The position numbers and the translations under genes were made by a program. The notes beneath the pieces were generated by a model. The model was not told where the DNA came from. It ran no database searches and saw only the letters and a list, made by a program, of their open reading frames with translations. Of a stretch of DNA of 46,090 nucleotides, positions 1-7,643 are shown piece after piece. Numbering within the stretch: the stretch's first letter is position 1; every line of letters begins with the position of its first letter. Source of the DNA: Pseudomonas asplenii (lineage in GTDB: Bacteria; Pseudomonadota; Gammaproteobacteria; Pseudomonadales; Pseudomonadaceae); contig NZ_JSYZ01000022.1 of NCBI RefSeq assembly GCF_001293465.1, positions 1 through 46,090 on the forward strand. Reading direction: 5' to 3'.

Positions 1-13
1 TTTTAACGCCGCA

Positions 14-54
14 TAACCAAGTTTCAAACTATTTCGTACATAGCCTAGTGCCGG
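14..54 (+). repeat. 41-nt element upstream of the Lrp gene, copy 1 (inverted copy at window end)
   Basis: This segment matches the reverse complement of 46050-46090 at 38 of 41 positions without gaps. It begins TAACCAAGTTTCAA and contains TTTCGTACATAGCCTAG. It lies 20 nt upstream of the Lrp-family start codon, so it is probably promoter or operator sequence. The other copy reads toward the GNAT gene on the minus strand. The identity is seen directly; a regulatory role is inferred. Confidence 0.6.
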
Positions 55-74
55 AATCTTATGCGGGCGCCAAC

Positions 75-575
75 ATGAATGACCTGAAGCTGGATCGAAT
101 GGACACGAAGATTCTGGGCGTCTTGCGCAAGAACGGCCGGATTTCCCATCAGGAGCTGTCGCTGAAAGTGGGCCTTTCGCCTTCCCAATGCCTGCGCCGG
201 GTGAAACGGCTGGAAGCGGAGGGCGTGATCCTGGGCTATTCGGCGGTCATCGATGAAAACAGGCTCGGCAACGACATCAATGCCTGGGTGATCGTCAAAC
301 TGCAGCGCAACAGTCCTGGCGCCCGGGAGCGGGTGGCCCTGCTGCTGAAAAACCGCCCTTGGGTGCGGCTGGCCACCGGCGTCACCGGCGATGTGGATTT
401 CATGATCCGCGTCGTCGCCCCGCGGATGGCCGACTTCTCGAAAATCCTCATCGACGAGCTGAACAACCACCCGGACATCAGCAGCACGCAGTCGTTCATC
501 TGCCTGGATGACCTGGTGGGCGGGCTGACCAGCATGGCTGGCCCGGGCGCCGTGGTGGACAGCACCCAGGCCTGA
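75..575 (+). CDS. Lrp/AsnC family transcriptional regulator
   Basis: Predicted 166-residue DNA-binding regulator. Residues about 6-55 form the AsnC-type helix-turn-helix (LDRMDTKILGVLRKNGRIS, then LSPSQCLRRVKRLEAEGVI). The rest is the RAM/Lrp ligand-binding and oligomerisation domain, including the G-D-x-D-F motif (TGVTGDVDFMIRV). An in-frame ATG exists at 48, but the ATG at 75 begins at the usual family N-terminus. It is convergent with the class V PLP enzyme, 16 bases away. Lrp-family proteins often sense amino acids and control neighbouring catabolic genes; a link to the PLP enzyme is plausible but not shown. Confidence 0.9.
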   Translation: MNDLKLDRMDTKILGVLRKNGRISHQELSLKVGLSPSQCLRRVKRLEAEGVILGYSAVIDENRLGNDINAWVIVKLQRNSPGARERVALLLKNRPWVRLATGVTGDVDFMIRVVAPRMADFSKILIDELNNHPDISSTQSFICLDDLVGGLTSMAGPGAVVDSTQA

Positions 576-591
576 CGGCGAGGGTCGCTGG

Positions 592-1818
592 TCAGAGCGA
601 CGCGTCCAGGGCCTGGATCAACTGCTGCATCTCTTCGGCGGCGGTGTAGTGCACGAAGGACAGGCGCAGCACGCCTTCCTGCGGGTCGACATCCAGCGCC
701 TGCAACAGGCGCACCGCGTAGAAGTGGCCCGCGCCGGCAATGATGCCTCGCGTTGCCAGCCGGGCGGCGATCTCGCGCGGGCTGGCGTTCAGGGTTTGCA
801 GGGAGACGGTGGCGGCCTTGTTCCGTACGTCGCTTGGGCCGAGCAGGCGCACGCGGCAATCCCCGGCGCAGAACTCCAGCAAGGGCGGCAGCAGCGCCGC
901 CTCGGCGCAGCGCAACAGCTGGCGCACGTTGGCGGCGCGCTCGCGGCGGTCGGCGCCGGGGAAGTGATGGGCATGCACCTGGTCGAAGTAGGTGGTGACG
1001 CCGCTGGCGGCAGCGACCTGGGCATGGTCGGGGCCGGCGGGGACGAACCACTTTGCCAGGTAGGCCTCGTTGAAGTAGTGCGCCTGGTTGCCGAGCCAGT
1101 CCATCAACGGGCGGCGAATGACCATGGCCCCCAGGTGCGGGCCGAAGGTCTTGTACAGCGAAAAGAGATAGATGTCGGCGCCGAGCGCGTCCACGTCCGG
1201 GAAACCATGGCCGGCGTAGGAAACCCCATCGACCACCGCCTGGGCACCTGCGGCATGGACGATCTCGCAGATTTCCCGCACCGGGTTGATCTCACCCAGG
1301 ATATTAGAGCAGTGGGTGAAGGCGACCACCCGGGTGCGCGGGCTCAGCAGCTTCTGCAGTTCGCTCGGGTCGAGGGAGCCGGTGGTGGCGTCGACCTGCC
1401 ATTCCCGAATGACCATTCCGCGTTTGGCCAGCCGCCGCCAGACGCCGTTGTTGGCTTCGTGGTCCTGGTTGGTGACGATGATTTCGTCTCCCGCCTCGAG
1501 CCGATTGGCAAAGGCCTCGGCCAGCACATAGGTGTTCTGCGAGGAGGAGGGGCCCAGGTGCACCTCTTCCGGCGACACGCCGAGATAGGCGGCGATTTCG
1601 GCGTGCGAGCGATCCATCTGCTCGCCACCCAGGCGCGAGGCCGGGTGGGCGCCGTAGGGCTGCATCTTGTGCCGACGATAGAAGCGGTCGAGGTGGTCGA
1701 TCACGGGTTGGCAGGCGTAGGAGCCGCCAGCGTTGTCGAAGAACGCCTGGCCTTGCAGGGAGGGTTCGGAAAAGGCCGGGAACTGGCGGCGGATGAACGA
1801 AAGATCCAGGGCGGGCAT
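592..1818 (-). CDS. Class V aminotransferase-fold PLP enzyme (cysteine desulfurase-like)
   Basis: Predicted 408-residue cytosolic PLP-dependent enzyme. The expected Schiff-base lysine is K223 in SLYKTFGPHLG. H120 (NQDHEAN) fits the residue stacking on the PLP ring and D197 (VVDGVSY) the residue pairing with the pyridine nitrogen. The N-terminus (FFDNAGGSYACQPVIDH) is typical of the cysteine-desulfurase-like subgroup that resembles SufS/CsdA but lacks a clear SUF or ISC context. The reading frame stays open to 1932, but ATG 1818 has a good ribosome site (CAGGAG) and the family-typical start. No iron-sulfur assembly genes are nearby, so a catabolic lyase or desulfurase role is possible and the substrate is unknown. 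Confidence 0.85.
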   Translation of the reverse strand: MPALDLSFIRRQFPAFSEPSLQGQAFFDNAGGSYACQPVIDHLDRFYRRHKMQPYGAHPASRLGGEQMDRSHAEIAAYLGVSPEEVHLGPSSSQNTYVLAEAFANRLEAGDEIIVTNQDHEANNGVWRRLAKRGMVIREWQVDATTGSLDPSELQKLLSPRTRVVAFTHCSNILGEINPVREICEIVHAAGAQAVVDGVSYAGHGFPDVDALGADIYLFSLYKTFGPHLGAMVIRRPLMDWLGNQAHYFNEAYLAKWFVPAGPDHAQVAAASGVTTYFDQVHAHHFPGADRRERAANVRQLLRCAEAALLPPLLEFCAGDCRVRLLGPSDVRNKAATVSLQTLNASPREIAARLATRGIIAGAGHFYAVRLLQALDVDPQEGVLRLSFVHYTAAEEMQQLIQALDASL

Positions 1819-2125
1819 TGGCAAGACTCCTGTTGTGCGCGGGGATTCGATAGGGCATAGCCTAAGGCTTGAGCCGCGCACGAAGTCGGCAAAAGCGGGC
1901 GAAAGAACTGGCTCCATGCAGGAATCCTGCATATTCAGCGGTTTGAATGCTGCATTTGATTCGTCCGGCTCAACGGATGTGCTGCTATCCGTCTGGCCCA
2001 GGCCGCCGAGGCTGATATCTCGGCATCTGACGGGCTCATGGCGTGAGGCGCCCCGGTGGGTCTGGGCAAGCCGGTTCCAATCGGGGCGCCGGGATGGCCT
2101 CGTGCCTTTTGGCGGCTGAAAGGTC
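1819..2125. other. Intergenic stretch upstream of the PLP enzyme
   Basis: Contains the leader of the PLP-enzyme gene and a 17-nt palindrome (1916-1932). A segment at about 1849-1875 (CATAGCCTAAGGCTTGAG on the plus strand) shares CATAGCCTA with the 41-nt elements at the window ends. Short open frames here have no family resemblance, and I see no convincing gene. Confidence 0.5.
1916..1932. promoter_or_regulatory. 17-nt palindrome, candidate operator
   Basis: Perfect dyad: ATGCAGGA, central A, TCCTGCAT. It sits 98 bases upstream of the PLP-enzyme start. The core CAGGAATCCTG resembles the AT-centred, CAG/CTG-flanked dyads bound by Lrp-type regulators, so the neighbouring Lrp protein is one candidate binder. 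The symmetry is seen directly; the binder is inferred. Confidence 0.4.
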
Positions 2126-3535
2126 TCAAGCCCTGAGGGGCATTGCCGTCAGCGCGCTGACCCCGGGCTGGCGTGGCGCCGGAGGATGGGAAACGAAGCG
2201 GGGCGGTTCGAACGACCGGCGAAAATCCCGTGCCGAATGACCGACGATCCCGTCGAACTCGTCCAGGCTCACCCCGCGTTTGCCCGCCTGTTCCAGCCGA
2301 TAGCGGGTGTCGCGCTCCAGCTTGTCGAGCTGCTGGCGGACACTGTGCGCGAAGATACGGGTGTCGGAAGGGATCGGTTCGAGCGCGTTGAATTCATGGC
2401 GTGTGCCATCCGGCAAGCGTGCCTGCACCTCCTCGGGCAGGAATTTCGACAGTGCCGGTGAGGCGGCGACAGACGCCATCAGTTCCTGTCGGGATCCGAA
2501 CTCCTTGAGTCCCCATCCCGGCAGGCACAGCACGAAGAGACTGCCCTCGTCGCCACTCCCTGGCTGCTCCATCACGAACGGCCCCGGCAACGTCAGGGGA
2601 GGGAAGACGTGGTTGCCGCTGCTGGCGCGGACTGAAAGGCCGTGGACCCTGGGCCGCGAGTGCTCGTCGGGGTAGGCCCGTGCAAGGTCGGCCGCGGACG
2701 GGTGGTTCGCGATCGCTGCGACCAGCGCCTTGCTCGCCTTGCCGAGGATGCTGTCGTTGTCCTGCTGCCGCGCCTCCAGTGTTATCTGCTGCTTGCGGAT
2801 GTCTCCCAGGACCTCGTGTGGCGTCCTGCCGTTTTTGTCGGGAGTGATGAAGGCCTGGGTCTGCTGCCTGGCCAGGTCCGTGGCCTGGTTCGATGGCAGT
2901 TGCCGGATGAAATGAAGGATATCCTGTGTGCTGGTGAAGCCGGGCAGCAGTGGCTTCCCGTCACTCGCGGCCGTTGCCTCGCCGCGTCGGTAGCTGTTTC
3001 CAGGGTTGTAGTACAAGGTGCCGGGAGCGAACGGGTACCGGCCATGCAGGTCGTCGATATCCCGGCCGCTGTAGTGCGCGACGATCAGCTCGGCAACGCT
3101 GGGCGAGGCGACCAGCTTGTCTTCCGCTTGCGCGGTATCGGCCAACTGATGAACCTTCAGGTGGATATGGTTGAGGTCCACCGGCCGTGGTGCGTGCGGG
3201 AAGTGCTTTTCGAATGCCTGCCGTGCGTCCTGCAGCGGGCTGGGACGTGATATCTGCGCGAACACCGCATTGGCCTGCTTCAGCGGTTCGATCAGGACGT
3301 CGATCTTCTCCTGCTGTATCAGCGCCGAGGCGGCTGCGGGTGTCGACAGCAGGGCACGGAACGCCGACTGCCCGGCTTGCCCTGGGGGCGACGCCCTCTC
3401 GGCGGATCCGGCCCCACCCGGGCCATCGTCCGCCTGCGTCCGATCCGGCTCGCGCACCGAGGGTATGTGCCCTGCCCGTGATTCACTGTTCTGCACCAGC
3501 CGGGGGGCCGATGAAATGATGCTACCTACGCTCAC
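2126..3535 (-). CDS. Short DUF6543 (dermonecrotic-toxin-like) domain protein
   Basis: Predicted 469-residue protein. The stretch from about residue 300 (FVMEQPG..GSLFVLCLPGWGLKEF, then LSKFLPEEVQ, then FEPPRF) and IFAHSVRQQLDKLERDTRYRL resembles the DUF6543 domain found at the N-terminus of very large Pseudomonas proteins annotated as dermonecrotic toxin-like. Here the protein stops soon after the domain, so it is a stand-alone or truncated version. The first 60 residues are polar, Ser/Gly/Pro-rich and lack a signal peptide, as in many type III effectors, but no secretion or immunity gene is adjacent. The start is GTG 3535 with only a weak ribosome site, so it is uncertain. No catalytic motif was recognised. 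Confidence 0.65.
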   Translation of the reverse strand: MSVGSIISSAPRLVQNSESRAGHIPSVREPDRTQADDGPGGAGSAERASPPGQAGQSAFRALLSTPAAASALIQQEKIDVLIEPLKQANAVFAQISRPSPLQDARQAFEKHFPHAPRPVDLNHIHLKVHQLADTAQAEDKLVASPSVAELIVAHYSGRDIDDLHGRYPFAPGTLYYNPGNSYRRGEATAASDGKPLLPGFTSTQDILHFIRQLPSNQATDLARQQTQAFITPDKNGRTPHEVLGDIRKQQITLEARQQDNDSILGKASKALVAAIANHPSAADLARAYPDEHSRPRVHGLSVRASSGNHVFPPLTLPGPFVMEQPGSGDEGSLFVLCLPGWGLKEFGSRQELMASVAASPALSKFLPEEVQARLPDGTRHEFNALEPIPSDTRIFAHSVRQQLDKLERDTRYRLEQAGKRGVSLDEFDGIVGHSARDFRRSFEPPRFVSHPPAPRQPGVSALTAMPLRA

Positions 3536-3875
3536 ATGTCACGCCTGTACGGATTGATCTGAAGAGCATGTCCGTTCGCCGCCGGGGCGGCGTCGTCATG
3601 CCGGTCGCTACAGTAGTGGTAGATAGATAGCACCCGCTATCGGACGGGGCCGACGCGGGAAGGAGGACCAGGGGGCCAGGTCGTGTGGGGCAGAACAGGG
3701 CCTGTGGCCATCAGTGCCCGGGTGGAACCCTTGCATCAGGCCCTATTTCTTGGCCGACACCCCGCCGTCGTCGCTCAATCCAATCGAATCCTTGCCTAAT
3801 CCTCTGGAGTTGCAGGGTGATGCATAGGAAAGCCCCTGCCTGCGGTCTAGAGTTTGACCGAAGGAGTCCGTTGCC
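3536..3875. other. Intergenic region between DUF6543 and AraC genes
   Basis: Shared upstream region of two divergent genes. It holds a short TAGATAGATAG run near 3619 and the AraC ribosome site (AAGGAG). I see no gene and no strong hairpin. Confidence 0.5.
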
Positions 3876-4817
3876 ATGAACCAGCCCCAACACTGCCCGG
3901 TATCGCCGTTGGCACCGAGTATCGATCGACACATCAGCCAACAAGGGGATTGCCCGACCGCGATCCCCGGCCTCGTGCTGTTTCGACGTGACCAGCCGAT
4001 ACCCCCCTCGGTGTGCATGGTCGAGCCGAGCCTGATCCTGGTCGCACGCGGACAGAAGAGCCTGTGGATCGGCGGCGAGGGCTACGCTTATGACCCATCG
4101 CGGTTTCTGGTCACCTCACTGGACCTGCCGGCCAACTCCGAGGTGGTCATGGCCAGCCCGGCACAGCCCTGCGTCGGCGTGCTGCTGAAACTGGACGTGT
4201 CCATCCTCGCCGAACTGATCGCCAAGGGCGGCCTGCCGCCGCCGACCCGTGATCGTGGCGCGGGCAAGGGCGTGGGCATCGCGAACATGACCCCGACCCT
4301 GGAAATGGCCGTGGGGCGCCTGCTGGCGCTGCTCGATGAGCCGGAGGCGATCCCGGTGCTGGCGCCGCTGGTGCTGCGCGAAATTCACTATCGCCTGCTG
4401 CACGGCGAGCAGTCGGCGCGGTTACGACAGATCACCGCCGTCGACGGCCAGGGCTATCGGATCGCCAAGGCCATCGACTGGCTCAAGTTGAACTTCGCCA
4501 TGCCCCTGCGTATCGATGAACTGGCGGCCCGGGTGCAGATGAGCGCGCCGACCTTTCATCACCATTTCCGCCAGCTCACCAGCATGAGCCCGCTGCAGTT
4601 CCAGAAGTGGCTGCGCCTCAACGAAGCGCGGCGGCTGATGCTCAATGAACGCCTGGACGTGTCGCGGGCGGCGTTCGCGGTGGGCTACGAGAGTCCTTCG
4701 CAATTCAGTCGTGAATACGCTCGGCTCTTCGGTGCCGCGCCCAGTCACGACATTGCGGCATTGCGAGGCCAGGCCTCCGAAATCTCGCCCACCGGCGAGG
4801 CGGTCCCGGCCTATTGA
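3876..4817 (+). CDS. AraC family transcriptional regulator with AraC_N domain
   Basis: Predicted 313-residue regulator. Residues about 20-180 resemble the AraC_N type ligand domain (PSLILVARGQKSLWIGGEGYAYD, FLVTSLDLPANSEVV). The C-terminal two helix-turn-helix units follow from about residue 205 (MPLRIDELAARVQMSAPTFH, then LDVSRAAFAVGYESPSQFS). ATG 3876 has an AAGGAG ribosome site. It lies 105 bases upstream of the molybdenum hydroxylase operon in the same direction, a common arrangement in which such a regulator activates the oxidoreductase in response to its aldehyde or aromatic substrate. The effector is unknown. Confidence 0.9.
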   Translation: MNQPQHCPVSPLAPSIDRHISQQGDCPTAIPGLVLFRRDQPIPPSVCMVEPSLILVARGQKSLWIGGEGYAYDPSRFLVTSLDLPANSEVVMASPAQPCVGVLLKLDVSILAELIAKGGLPPPTRDRGAGKGVGIANMTPTLEMAVGRLLALLDEPEAIPVLAPLVLREIHYRLLHGEQSARLRQITAVDGQGYRIAKAIDWLKLNFAMPLRIDELAARVQMSAPTFHHHFRQLTSMSPLQFQKWLRLNEARRLMLNERLDVSRAAFAVGYESPSQFSREYARLFGAAPSHDIAALRGQASEISPTGEAVPAY

Positions 4818-4922
4818 ACGCTTCAGGGTACGCGGCCGTTGGGCGTACCGATCGGTGGGGCGCCGGCCGGCGCCTCACCGCCTATAACGAAGAAACATCA
4901 ACCGATGATGAGCGGGTGAGCC

Positions 4923-5381
4923 ATGGAACTACGAATCAACCAGAAGACCTATCAGGTCGATGCCGACGCCGACACGCCGCTGCTGTGGGTGATCCGCGAT
5001 GACCTGGGCATGACCGGCACCAAGTACGGCTGTGGCCTGGCCCAGTGCGGCGCCTGCTCTGTGCTGGTGGACGGCAATGTGGTGCGGGCCTGCGTCACCC
5101 CGGTGGCCGGCGTGGTCGGCCGGGAGGTGACCACCATTGAGGCGATCGAGGCCGATGAGGTGGGCAAGCGCGTGGTGGCCGCCTGGGTCGAGCACCAGGT
5201 CGCCCAGTGTGGCTACTGCCAGTCCGGACAGGTCATGGCCGCCACCGCGTTGCTCAAGCAGAACCCCAAGCCCAGCGATGCGCAGATCGAGGCCGCGATG
5301 GTCAACCTGTGCCGTTGCGGCACCTACAACGCCATCCATAGCGCCGTGCACGAGTTGGCTACGCAGAAGGGAGAAGCCTGA
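4923..5381 (+). CDS. (2Fe-2S)-binding small subunit of a molybdenum hydroxylase
   Basis: Predicted 152-residue iron-sulfur subunit of xanthine oxidase family enzymes, close to the isoquinoline 1-oxidoreductase alpha type. The plant-ferredoxin-like N-terminal cluster uses C37, C42, C45 and C57; the second, helical-domain cluster uses C96, C99, C130 and C132 (CRCGTY). It passes electrons from the molybdenum site of its partner to a cytochrome. Its TGA overlaps the ATG of the large subunit by one base, so translation is coupled. There is no FAD subunit gene, as expected for the cytochrome-linked branch of the family. Confidence 0.93.
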   Translation: MELRINQKTYQVDADADTPLLWVIRDDLGMTGTKYGCGLAQCGACSVLVDGNVVRACVTPVAGVVGREVTTIEAIEADEVGKRVVAAWVEHQVAQCGYCQSGQVMAATALLKQNPKPSDAQIEAAMVNLCRCGTYNAIHSAVHELATQKGEA

Positions 5382-7627
5382 TGAACAGTCGTATCGAGGG
5401 GGCCGAAGAGGTCCTCAGCCAACTGTCGGCCGACCCGGTCAACCTGTCCCGGCGCCGCTTCCTGATTGGCACGGCGGTGGGCTCCCTGGTCCTCGGTTTC
5501 GGCCTGCCACTGGGCTCGGCGCGGGTGCAGGCCGCTACGGCGGCGGTCGAGCGCGGCACCCAGGTGCCGGCGTTCCTGGAGATTCGTCCGGACAACAGCG
5601 TGCGCCTGCTGTGCCCCTTCATGGAAGGCGGGCAGGGCACCTACACCGCCATGGCGCAGATCGTCGGCGAGGAACTGGACGCCGATCCGGCGACCTTCGT
5701 GGTCGACAGCGCGCCGCCCGGCGAAGCCTATGTGGTCATGGACAACGGCATGCGTATCACCGGCGGCAGCATGTCGGTGCGCATGAGCTACCCGACCATG
5801 CGCCGTCTCGGCGCCCTGGCCCGGGCGATGTTGCTGCAGGCCGCTGCGCAGCAGCTCGGCGTGCCGGTGACGGAACTGTCGACCGAGCCGGGCAAGGTGC
5901 TGCATGCAGCCTCCGGGCGTTCGCTCGCCTATGGCGAACTGGCGGAACGCGCCATGGACCTGCCGGTACCGGACCCGGGCAGCGTCAAGCTGCGTGATCC
6001 CAGCCAGTTCCGCTGGATCGGCAAGCCGGTCAAGCGCGTCGATGCCTACGACAAGTCCACCGGCCGTGCGCTCTACAGCATCGATCTTAAGGTCGACGGC
6101 ATGCTCCACGCCGCGGTGCAGCACGCGCCGCGCCTGGGCATGAGCGTCGGCAGCCTGCGCAACGAAGAACAGGTCAAGGCCATGAAGGGCGTGCATTCGG
6201 TGCATCAGTTGCCGGGCGCGGTGGCGGTGGTCGCCGAGCGCTGGTGGCACGCCAAGCGTGCGGTGGAAGCCCTCCAGGTCGACTGGAAGGAGGCGGCCGC
6301 CGATTCACCGCTGCGGGTGATGCCGGCGGACTTTTCCAGCGAAGCCTACGTGCAGCGCCTGGCCAACGAACAGGGGCCAGCCCGTGATGCCGAGAACGAA
6401 GGCGATGTCGCCAAGGTATTGGCTGGCGCCAAGCATGTCGTCGAGGCCAGCTACCACAACCAGTACCTCAACCATGCCCAGCTGGAGCCGCCTTCGGCCC
6501 TGGCGCGGTTCAATGCCGACGGTTCGCTGGAGGTCTGGTTGCCCAACCAGGCCCCGGACATGTTCCGCAACGACATCGCCAAGCTCACCGGGCTCGAAGC
6601 TTCGCGCATCACCCTGCATTCGCCACTGCTGGGCGGTTTCTTCGGCCGGCATTTCCTCTATGGCTCGGCCAACCCCTATCCCCAGGCGATTGCCCTGGCG
6701 AAGGCGGTCGGGCGGCCGATCAAGCTGATCTGGAGCCGCGAGGAGGAGTTCCTGCGCGATGTGCTGCGGCCTATCGCGGCGGTGCGGTTCCGCGGTGCGC
6801 TGGATGACAACGGCTTCCCCGTCGCTATCGAGGCGATCAGCGCGACTGAAGGGCCGACCGAGGCCCTGGCCGGCAAGCAGGGCGACAAGATCGACCCCAC
6901 CGCCGTCGAAGGGCTGGCGGGCAAGTCCTATGCGATCGCCAACAAGCGCATTGCGCAGATCTACGTCAAGGGCCCGGCCATGCTCGGCTACTGGCGCTCG
7001 GTGGGCAACTCGCTCAACGACTTCTTCTACGAGGCGTTCCTCGACGAGCTGGCGGACAAGGGCGGCAAGGACCCCTTCGAACTGCGTCTGCACCTGCTGC
7101 GCGACAACCCGCGGCTGACCACGCTGCTCAACGCGGTGGGCGAGTTGTCCGGCGGCTGGAAGCGTGGCCCGTTCACCGCCGAGGATGGCAGCAGGCGCGC
7201 CCGCGGAGTCGCCATGGCCTCGCCGTTCGGCACCCAGACGGCGGTGATCGCCGAGGTCTCGATCGACAACGGGCAGGTCAAGGTGCATGACATCTGGCAG
7301 GCCATCGACCCGGGCAACATCGTCAACCCGGCCATCGTCGAGGCGCAGGTCAACGGCGCCGTGGCGCTGGGGCTGTCTCAGACGCTGGTCGAGGAAGCGG
7401 TGTGGCTCGACGGCAAGCCCAAGGCACGCAACTACGACCTGTACCCGATCCTGCCGCCTTCGCGCATGGCCCGGGTGCACGTCCGGGTGGTCGAGAGCGG
7501 GGAGAAGATGGGCGGCATTGGCGAGCCGCCATTGCCGGCGGTGGCGCCCGCCGTGGCCAACGCGGTGGCCAGGTTGACGGGGCAGCGCATCCGTAGCCTG
7601 CCGTTGAGCCGCTACACCTTCACCTGA
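5381..7627 (+). CDS. Molybdopterin-binding large subunit, IorB-type aldehyde/isoquinoline oxidoreductase
   Basis: Predicted 748-residue catalytic subunit. Residues 23-28 (SRRRFL) followed by a hydrophobic stretch and an Ala-rich end form a Tat signal, which indicates folded export to the periplasm with the iron-sulfur subunit. Molybdopterin-binding segments follow, including GGFFGRHFLYGSANPYPQA and the C-terminal GGIGEPPLPAVAPAVANAV, where E715 is the expected catalytic glutamate of the family. Members oxidise aldehydes or hydroxylate N-heterocycles; the exact substrate cannot be read from the sequence. It is flanked by the small subunit (overlapping) and the triheme cytochrome (16-base gap). 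Confidence 0.93.
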   Translation: MNSRIEGAEEVLSQLSADPVNLSRRRFLIGTAVGSLVLGFGLPLGSARVQAATAAVERGTQVPAFLEIRPDNSVRLLCPFMEGGQGTYTAMAQIVGEELDADPATFVVDSAPPGEAYVVMDNGMRITGGSMSVRMSYPTMRRLGALARAMLLQAAAQQLGVPVTELSTEPGKVLHAASGRSLAYGELAERAMDLPVPDPGSVKLRDPSQFRWIGKPVKRVDAYDKSTGRALYSIDLKVDGMLHAAVQHAPRLGMSVGSLRNEEQVKAMKGVHSVHQLPGAVAVVAERWWHAKRAVEALQVDWKEAAADSPLRVMPADFSSEAYVQRLANEQGPARDAENEGDVAKVLAGAKHVVEASYHNQYLNHAQLEPPSALARFNADGSLEVWLPNQAPDMFRNDIAKLTGLEASRITLHSPLLGGFFGRHFLYGSANPYPQAIALAKAVGRPIKLIWSREEEFLRDVLRPIAAVRFRGALDDNGFPVAIEAISATEGPTEALAGKQGDKIDPTAVEGLAGKSYAIANKRIAQIYVKGPAMLGYWRSVGNSLNDFFYEAFLDELADKGGKDPFELRLHLLRDNPRLTTLLNAVGELSGGWKRGPFTAEDGSRRARGVAMASPFGTQTAVIAEVSIDNGQVKVHDIWQAIDPGNIVNPAIVEAQVNGAVALGLSQTLVEEAVWLDGKPKARNYDLYPILPPSRMARVHVRVVESGEKMGGIGEPPLPAVAPAVANAVARLTGQRIRSLPLSRYTFT

Positions 7628-7643
7628 CCTGCGCGGAGCCTTC

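Noticed and set aside
649..1860. Long open frame (403 residues) on the plus strand opposite the PLP enzyme
   Set aside because: It is antisense to a gene with clear catalytic motifs, has the biased composition of mirrored GC-rich code (Gly, Val, Gln, His runs), and no ribosome site or family resemblance.
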